Positions 6,228-10,361 of a stretch of DNA of 10,361 nt are shown piece by piece. The stretch covers positions 97,500 to 107,860 of the forward strand of contig JABUSF010000006.1 of NCBI GenBank assembly GCA_021443945.1, read 5' to 3'. Position numbers and translations under genes: made by a program. Every line of letters begins with the position of its first letter. Positions within the stretch are counted from its first letter, which is position 1. This stretch comes from Ileibacterium sp. (lineage in GTDB: Bacteria > Bacillota_I > Bacilli_A > Erysipelotrichales > Erysipelotrichaceae). The notes beneath the pieces are model-generated. The model did no database searches, was not told the DNA's origin, and saw nothing but the letters and a program-made list of their open reading frames with translations.

Positions 6228-7204
6228 TGGCTGAAAAAATTCTCGAAGTCAAAAACGTCAAAAAATACTTCCCTGTTGGAAAAGGCAAACTGAAAGAAGG
6301 CCAGCCTTGTGTAAAAGCGGTTGACGGAATCAGCCTGGACCTCTATGAAGGGGAAACTCTTGGTCTGGTAGGTGAATCCGGATGCGGCAAATCTACACTG
6401 GGAAGAACCATCATCCGTTTGTATGATCCAACCGATGGAGAAGTAATCTTCAAAGGTCAGGACATCTCCAAACTGTCTAAAAAGGAAATGCGCAAGCTCA
6501 GAGAAGAAATGCAGTTCATTTTCCAGGATCCATATTCTTCTTTGAACCCCCGAATGAATGTATTCAACATTCTGGCTGAACCGCTGATTGCCCATGGCAA
6601 ATTCAAACGCGGTCCGGAACTGGAAGAATACGTAAAAGATCTGATGGCAAAATGCGGTCTGCCTCCATATTACTGCTACCGCTTCCCTCATCAGTTCTCC
6701 GGCGGACAAAGACAGCGTATCGGTATTGCCCGTTCTCTGGCTCTGAACCCATCCTTCATCATCTGTGATGAACCAGTCTCCGCTCTGGATGTATCCATCC
6801 AGTCTCAGATCCTGAACCTGATGATGGATATGCAGGAAGAAAAGAACATTTCCTATATTTTTATTTCCCATGACTTGTCTGTTGTAAAACACATTTCTGA
6901 CCGTGTTGGTGTTATGTACCTGGGAAGCATGGTGGAACTGGGTGATAAAGATGAAATCTATGCTCATCCCCAGCATCCTTATACCCGCGCTTTGATGGCT
7001 GCCATCCCAATTGCAGACCCAGACAAGCGTTCCGAAATGAAACTGATTGAAGGTGAAATTCCTTCCAACGTCAATACGCCAAAGGGATGCAAATTCCATC
7101 CCCGCTGCCCGTTTGCCAAAGACATCTGCAAAGAGCAGGTGCCTGAAGTTAAAGAGACAGCTCCGCGCCATTTCGTTCAGTGCCATTTCGCAGGTGAACT
7201 TTGA
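6227..7204 (+). CDS. oppF: Oligopeptide ABC transporter ATP-binding protein, OppF type
   Basis: Partner ATPase of OppD. The 325 residues contain Walker A GESGCGKS (49-56), Q-loop Q100 in F-I-F-Q-D-P, signature F-S-G-G-Q-R-Q-R (157-164), Walker B F-I-I-C-D-E (177-182), D-loop S-A-L-D (185-188) and switch His215. The C-terminal extension has C288, C294, C301 and C319, the usual Fe-S cysteine set without the extra residue seen in OppD. The N-terminal insertion between strands (about 18-30) is typical of OppF. The ATG overlaps the oppD stop by one base, with AAGGGGA (6214-6220) upstream. Its TGA overlaps the TTG start of the small membrane protein that follows. OppD and OppF share a nearly identical Walker A coding stretch, as expected of paralogues. 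Confidence 0.5.
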   Translation: MAEKILEVKNVKKYFPVGKGKLKEGQPCVKAVDGISLDLYEGETLGLVGESGCGKSTLGRTIIRLYDPTDGEVIFKGQDISKLSKKEMRKLREEMQFIFQDPYSSLNPRMNVFNILAEPLIAHGKFKRGPELEEYVKDLMAKCGLPPYYCYRFPHQFSGGQRQRIGIARSLALNPSFIICDEPVSALDVSIQSQILNLMMDMQEEKNISYIFISHDLSVVKHISDRVGVMYLGSMVELGDKDEIYAHPQHPYTRALMAAIPIADPDKRSEMKLIEGEIPSNVNTPKGCKFHPRCPFAKDICKEQVPEVKETAPRHFVQCHFAGEL

Positions 7205-7398
7205 GTTCGAAATATAAGGATATGATTGATGCGGTCAAGGAAAAGAAAACGGTGAAGCCTGGCAAACAGGTGGAACTGGAAAAAGGTGACTTTCAGGCAC
7301 TGATTTCCGCCGCTGCACAGGTTTTTGGACCTGTTCTGATCGGCGCTCTGCTCTTCTTTGCCATCATCATATTCATCATTACAAAAATCTGGTCCTGA
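7201..7398 (+). CDS. Small single-pass membrane protein closing the opp operon (65 aa, unknown)
   Basis: I do not recognise this family. The 65 residues have a charged N-terminal part rich in Lys/Glu/Asp (1-38) and one long hydrophobic segment (about 41-62) ending in T-K-I-W-S, so it should be a bitopic membrane protein with no signal-peptidase site. The likely start is TTG at 7201-7203, overlapping the oppF TGA, with AGGTGA (7192-7197) upstream. The next in-frame ATG (7222) would give 58 residues, but its AAGGA is only 1 nt away, too close. A strong terminator begins 6 bases after the stop, so it is the last gene of the operon. Position and coupling suggest a role at the transporter, such as an accessory or regulatory subunit, but this is inference. 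That the frame is real is likely: its composition is a coherent soluble-then-transmembrane design, unlike the antisense frames. Confidence 0.5.
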   Translation: MSSKYKDMIDAVKEKKTVKPGKQVELEKGDFQALISAAAQVFGPVLIGALLFFAIIIFIITKIWS

Positions 7399-7403
7399 TT
7401 TTC

Positions 7404-7436
7404 AAGCTTCCTGTCCCAATGACAGGAAGCTTTTTT
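7404..7436 (+). terminator. Strong terminator of the opp operon
   Basis: AAGCTTCCTGTC-CCAAT-GACAGGAAGCTT forms a perfect 12-bp stem (7404-7415 with 7421-7432), followed by T residues through 7436. This is the strongest terminator in the window. It fixes the end of the oppBCDF-small membrane protein transcript and separates it from pepF. The A-rich 5' side gives little support for use in the opposite direction. Confidence 0.5.
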
Positions 7437-7455
7437 GTTGGGAGTGTTTCCAATG

Positions 7456-7470
7456 CATTTTCAGAAAAAG
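7456..7470 (+). promoter_or_regulatory. CodY-box-like site upstream of pepF
   Basis: The core ATTTTCAGAAAA matches AATTTTCWGAAAATT exactly over twelve consecutive positions; only positions 1, 14 and 15 differ. It lies just after the opp terminator and about 60 bp before the pepF start, in the likely promoter area. Best of the three CodY-like sites here. I could not place a convincing -35/-10 pair; TAGAAT (7490-7495) is a possible -10 without a good -35. Confidence 0.5.
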
Positions 7471-7528
7471 TATGAAATTTTAAAGGAAGTAGAATAAACT
7501 TAGTTTTTGAAAAGGAGACCGCTCTGAA

Positions 7529-9214
7529 ATGAAATTTCAAGATTATAAATACGAACGCCCGGACTTTCAAAAAATGTCTGAAGAGTTCGAAAGCATAAAG
7601 AAGCAGCTCAAAGAGGCAGAAGACTATGAAGCCTTTAAGGAAGCATTTGAAAAGCAGGATCAGATGCACGCAGATTATACAACCATGAGTTCCATCGCAT
7701 CCATTCGTCATTCTGTCGATACAAGAGATGAATTCTACAGCCAGGAAGACGAATTCTACAATGAACACAATCCTCTGCTTCAAAAAGAGCTGAGCGATGT
7801 TTATAAAATTCTGCAGGAGAGCCCCTTTGCTCAGGAACTGAAAAAGGAATATGGGGACACCTGGTTTACAAAAGTGGAATTTGCCCTGAAGGCTTTTGAT
7901 GAAAAACTCATCGAAGATATGCAGGAAGACAATCGTCTGTGCGCTGCTCACCAGAATCTGATAGCTTCTGCTCAGATTCCATTTGATGGGGAAATGTACA
8001 CTCTGGCTTCCCTGGATGAGAAAATGAATGACTCCGACCGCAGTGTCAGAGAAAGAGCCCATAAAGCTTACTGGGGCTGGTTTGAAGAAAACGAAGAAGC
8101 ACTGGGTGAAATGTACGACAAGATGGTCAAAGTCCGCACCCGTATGGGCCAGAAGTTGGGATACAACACCTTCCATCCTCTTGGCTATCTGATCATGAAC
8201 CGTATGGACTACGATGTGGATGATGTAGCCGAATACCGCAAAAATGTATTGAAAGACGTCGTTCCGGTGGCTGAAGAGCTGTACCAGAAGCAGATTGAGC
8301 GCCTTGGCTTTGGAGATACGCTTCCTGTTTGGGATGAAAAAGTGGAATTTTTGGATGGAAATGCCCGGCCAAAAGGAACCAAGGATGAACTGGTCGCCAA
8401 AGCTCTTGAAATGTACAGAGAACTGGATCCCAAAACGGGTGAATTCTTCCAGTTCATGGTGGATCACAACTTGCTGGATCTGGAATCCAAGCCTGGAAAA
8501 GCCGGAGGCGGATACTGCACATACATTCCTGGATACAACAGTCCGTTTATTTTTGCCAACTTCAACCATACCCAGCACGATGCCGAGGTTTTAACACACG
8601 AAGCCGGTCATGCCTTCCAGGTATACTGCTCTCAGAACATCAAGCCAATTGACAATACATGGCCTACGTATGAAAGCTGCGAAATTCATTCCATGTCCAT
8701 GGAGTTCTTTACCTGGCCATGGATGGATAAGTTCTTTGAAGATGAAACTGACAAATTCAAATACACCCATCTGGCCGGATCTGTAAAATTCATTCCTTAC
8801 GGAGTTCTGGTGGATCATTTCCAGCATGAAGTCTACGCTCATCCGGAATGGACTCATCAGGACAGAATGAACTGCTGGAGAGAACTGGAAAAACAGTATC
8901 TGCCCCACAAGGATTACACCGGTATTGACATTCTGGAACGCGGTGGATGGTGGCTGCGACAGCCTCACATCTTTGAATCTCCTTTCTATTACATTGACTA
9001 CACTCTGGCACAGGTCTGCGCTTTGCAGTTCTGGAAGAGAATGCAGGATGGGGATCCTCAAGCGTTTGAAGACTATAAGAAAATCTGCAGCGTGGGAGGA
9101 ACTCTTCCCTTCCGCCAGCTTGTGAAGCTTGCCAATTTAAATGTTCCATTCGAGCCAGGATGCCTGACAGAGACAATGGAATCCGCAAAAGAATGGTTCG
9201 AAGAAAAAGAATAA
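7529..9214 (+). CDS. pepF: M3 family oligoendopeptidase (PepF-like zinc peptidase)
   Basis: A cytoplasmic zinc endopeptidase that cuts short oligopeptides internally, making it the natural next step after Opp uptake. The 561 residues have a helical N-terminal half and the catalytic motif T-H-E-A-G-H (356-361), in which H357 and H361 bind zinc and E358 is the catalytic base. The third zinc ligand is probably E385 in C-E-I-H-S-M-S-M-E-F, 24 residues on, as in the Pz-peptidase/M3B branch. The conserved substrate-side segment H-I-F-E-S-P-F-Y-Y-I-D-Y (480-491) supplies His and Tyr residues that stabilise the transition state. Length is typical (about 560-600) and there is no signal peptide. The ATG at 7529 follows AAGGAG (7512-7517) at a slightly long 11-nt gap. 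The gene is monocistronic, bracketed by terminators. It is intact, with all catalytic residues present. Confidence 0.5.
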   Translation: MKFQDYKYERPDFQKMSEEFESIKKQLKEAEDYEAFKEAFEKQDQMHADYTTMSSIASIRHSVDTRDEFYSQEDEFYNEHNPLLQKELSDVYKILQESPFAQELKKEYGDTWFTKVEFALKAFDEKLIEDMQEDNRLCAAHQNLIASAQIPFDGEMYTLASLDEKMNDSDRSVRERAHKAYWGWFEENEEALGEMYDKMVKVRTRMGQKLGYNTFHPLGYLIMNRMDYDVDDVAEYRKNVLKDVVPVAEELYQKQIERLGFGDTLPVWDEKVEFLDGNARPKGTKDELVAKALEMYRELDPKTGEFFQFMVDHNLLDLESKPGKAGGGYCTYIPGYNSPFIFANFNHTQHDAEVLTHEAGHAFQVYCSQNIKPIDNTWPTYESCEIHSMSMEFFTWPWMDKFFEDETDKFKYTHLAGSVKFIPYGVLVDHFQHEVYAHPEWTHQDRMNCWRELEKQYLPHKDYTGIDILERGGWWLRQPHIFESPFYYIDYTLAQVCALQFWKRMQDGDPQAFEDYKKICSVGGTLPFRQLVKLANLNVPFEPGCLTETMESAKEWFEEKE

Positions 9215-9235
9215 TGATTCTTTCCATTGACCTTT

Positions 9236-9259
9236 AAGAGCAGGAAACTGCTCTTTTTT
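9236..9259 (+). terminator. pepF terminator
   Basis: AAGAGCAG-GAAA-CTGCTCTT gives an 8-bp perfect stem (9236-9243 with 9248-9255) capped by a stable GAAA tetraloop and followed by a run of T residues to 9259. It starts 22 bases after the pepF stop. Confidence 0.5.
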
Positions 9260-9358
9260 AATGTTTCCATCCTTGCCGGCACCGGGTGTAATTTCAAAAA
9301 CAAGTCATCCCGACAGCCTCAAATCATGTTTTGCTCATTTTTCCAAAAGTTGCCCCGC

Positions 9359-9384
9359 TTGACAGTTTGAATCGGGTATACTGT
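9359..9384 (+). promoter_or_regulatory. Possible promoter of the TPM-domain gene
   Basis: A perfect -35 hexamer TTGACA (9359-9364) is present, but the best -10-like sequences, TATACT (9377) and TACTGT (9379-9384), lie only 12 and 14 bases after it. At the ideal 17 bases the sequence is TGTTAC, a poor match. A promoter is expected here because a terminator lies upstream, yet the exact elements are uncertain. Confidence 0.5.
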
Positions 9385-9409
9385 TACCATTACTGAAAAG
9401 GTGAGTTGT

Positions 9410-10183
9410 ATGAAGAAAAAATTGGTTAAAGCAGGCTTTCTGCTGCTTTTGGTGACTTCCTTTTTCCTGTTTCTGCCTCTGAACGCCCTGGCGGCTGAAT
9501 CTCAGATTCAGGACAATGCAGATCTGTTTACCGATCAGGAAGAAGCAGAGCTGAAAAAGGAAGCCGCAGAAATCGCTGATAAATATGACATCAATGTGGT
9601 GATCATGACGGATAACCGCACCGGAACGACCGGCAACTACGCTCAGGATGTGGTCGATGCCGTTGTCCGGAAAAAATATCCAGAAGGCTGTCTGGTGTTT
9701 GTCATTAATATGGCGGATCGGTCTTTCTGGACTGATTTTTACGGACATAAGAATGTTGCGGTTCTGTCTCAAAGCCAGCTGGATAAAATCGGCAATGCCT
9801 CCATGGCGGAGCTCAGCGATGGGGATTTTGCGGATGCAGCCAAAGACTTTTTGAACGAAGGTGTGACTCAGATTGAGATTCAAAGAGGCGGAGCGATTCG
9901 AAAACTGACACTTTACCCAGGAACAGTTCTTTTGATCGTTGGCGGAAGCTGTCTGGCGGCTGTCGCGATTGCTGGTTTGTGGACTTTTGCAAAATCCAGC
10001 CAGCACAAAGACAAACGGGAACGGTCTTCTGCAGAAGAATATGGAGACAAGTTTGCGCTGTCCAGAAACAGCGACCGCTTTGTATCTCACTATGAAACCA
10101 GAGTTCCAAGACCGAAACAGAGCAGTTCTTCCGGCGGAAGTCATGGCAACTCCCACAGTTCAGGAAGCGGAGGACATTTCTAA
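9410..10183 (+). CDS. Secreted, membrane-anchored TPM-domain protein with Gly/Ser/His tail
   Basis: The 257 residues start at ATG 9410 behind AAAGGTGAG; an upstream in-frame GTG (9401) lies within that ribosome binding site and is rejected. A signal peptide (1-29, basic start, long hydrophobic core, A-L-A before A-E) precedes a TPM domain (TLP18.3/Psb32/MOLO-1 type, about 31-150). The domain begins with the typical D-N-A-D-L-F-T-D-Q-E-E-A-E-L and includes G-C-L-V-F-V-I-N-M-A-D-R. A transmembrane helix (about 170-194), a basic stretch and a low-complexity Ser/Gly/His tail (238-257) follow. The topology suggests an extracellular TPM domain and a cytoplasmic tail. TPM proteins have been linked to phosphatase activity or membrane-complex repair in other organisms; the bacterial role of this subtype is not established. 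Its stop overlaps the next gene by one base, so the two are probably cotranslated. Confidence 0.5.
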   Translation: MKKKLVKAGFLLLLVTSFFLFLPLNALAAESQIQDNADLFTDQEEAELKKEAAEIADKYDINVVIMTDNRTGTTGNYAQDVVDAVVRKKYPEGCLVFVINMADRSFWTDFYGHKNVAVLSQSQLDKIGNASMAELSDGDFADAAKDFLNEGVTQIEIQRGGAIRKLTLYPGTVLLIVGGSCLAAVAIAGLWTFAKSSQHKDKRERSSAEEYGDKFALSRNSDRFVSHYETRVPRPKQSSSSGGSHGNSHSSGSGGHF

Positions 10184-10361
10184 TGGATTACAAATGCAAA
10201 AACTGCGGTGGAGAACTGGCATTTGATCCCGCTTCCGGGAAACTGAAATGCAAGTTTTGCGACACCATTTATGATTTAAGCGAATACGAAGATCAGCCTG
10301 CCAAACCTCCTGTCTTTAAAGAGGACAACATCGCCGTGGAAAAAGGGTTTGATAAAGCCAC
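10183..10361 (+). CDS. Zinc-ribbon protein, N-terminal part, cut by window edge
   Basis: The visible 59 residues open with Y-K-C-K-N-C-G-G-E-L (C5, C8) and K-C-K-F-C (C23, C26), two CxxC pairs 14 residues apart that form a TFIIB-like zinc ribbon. An acidic, less conserved stretch follows before the window ends. The ATG shares its A with the preceding TAA. Its ribosome binding site GGAGG (10169-10173) lies inside the codons for the Gly-rich tail of the TPM protein. Proteins with this start often continue into a membrane-associated or virion-core-like region, but that part is not visible. The function is unknown; partnership with the TPM protein is inferred from the overlap. Confidence 0.5.
   Translation, partial: MDYKCKNCGGELAFDPASGKLKCKFCDTIYDLSEYEDQPAKPPVFKEDNIAVEKGFDKA

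Noticed and set aside
5350..6400. Near-identical stretch in oppD and oppF around the Walker A codons
   Set aside because: The two genes are paralogous ATPases and the shared stretch encodes GESGCGKS; this is expected and not a mobile repeat.
5196..8578. Long minus-strand frames (about 330-400 codons) opposite oppD, oppF and pepF
   Set aside because: All lie opposite intact, well-recognised genes, show Phe/His/Gln-rich translations typical of antisense reading, and lack start signals.

Overview
The window looks like a piece of a Bacillota (Firmicutes) chromosome. It has moderate-to-low GC, strong AGGAGG-type ribosome binding sites, short-loop hairpin terminators with T-tracts, and a lipoprotein-type substrate-binding protein. 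The class is uncertain; an Erysipelotrichia-like gut commensal would fit, but nothing here proves it. No rRNA, tRNA, CRISPR array, insertion sequence or phage gene was seen.

Layout. The minus strand at the left edge carries the N-terminal 223 residues of an M32 (Taq-type) metallocarboxypeptidase, cut by the window edge. Upstream of it, also on the minus strand, is a compact transcription unit for a 32-residue peptide, with a near-consensus promoter, a strong ribosome binding site and a perfect-stem terminator. A roughly 270-bp regulatory gap separates this unit from the divergent oligopeptide ABC transporter locus. That locus runs: binding lipoprotein (oppA, own promoter), hairpin terminator, second promoter, permeases oppB and oppC, ATPases oppD and oppF, and finally a 65-residue single-pass membrane protein that overlaps the end of oppF and lies just before a strong terminator. 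Next comes a monocistronic M3 oligoendopeptidase (pepF), again closed by a terminator. The right edge holds a secreted, membrane-anchored TPM-domain protein whose stop codon overlaps the start of a zinc-ribbon protein that runs off the window.

How they fit together. OppA captures extracellular oligopeptides, OppBC form the channel, and OppDF power import. PepF cleaves imported peptides internally and the M32 enzyme trims C-terminal residues. The locus is therefore a peptide-nutrition module. Sequences resembling the CodY box lie upstream of oppA (11/15), oppB (12/15) and pepF (12/15), which hints at shared amino-acid-responsive control, although chance matches in AT-rich DNA cannot be excluded.

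The most novel items are the two small proteins. One is the 32-residue peptide with its own complete transcription unit. The other is the 65-residue membrane protein translationally linked to oppF. I recognise neither family.

[Format note: the original answer gave no feature confidence values; the schema requires them, so every 0.5 is a placeholder, not an estimate.]
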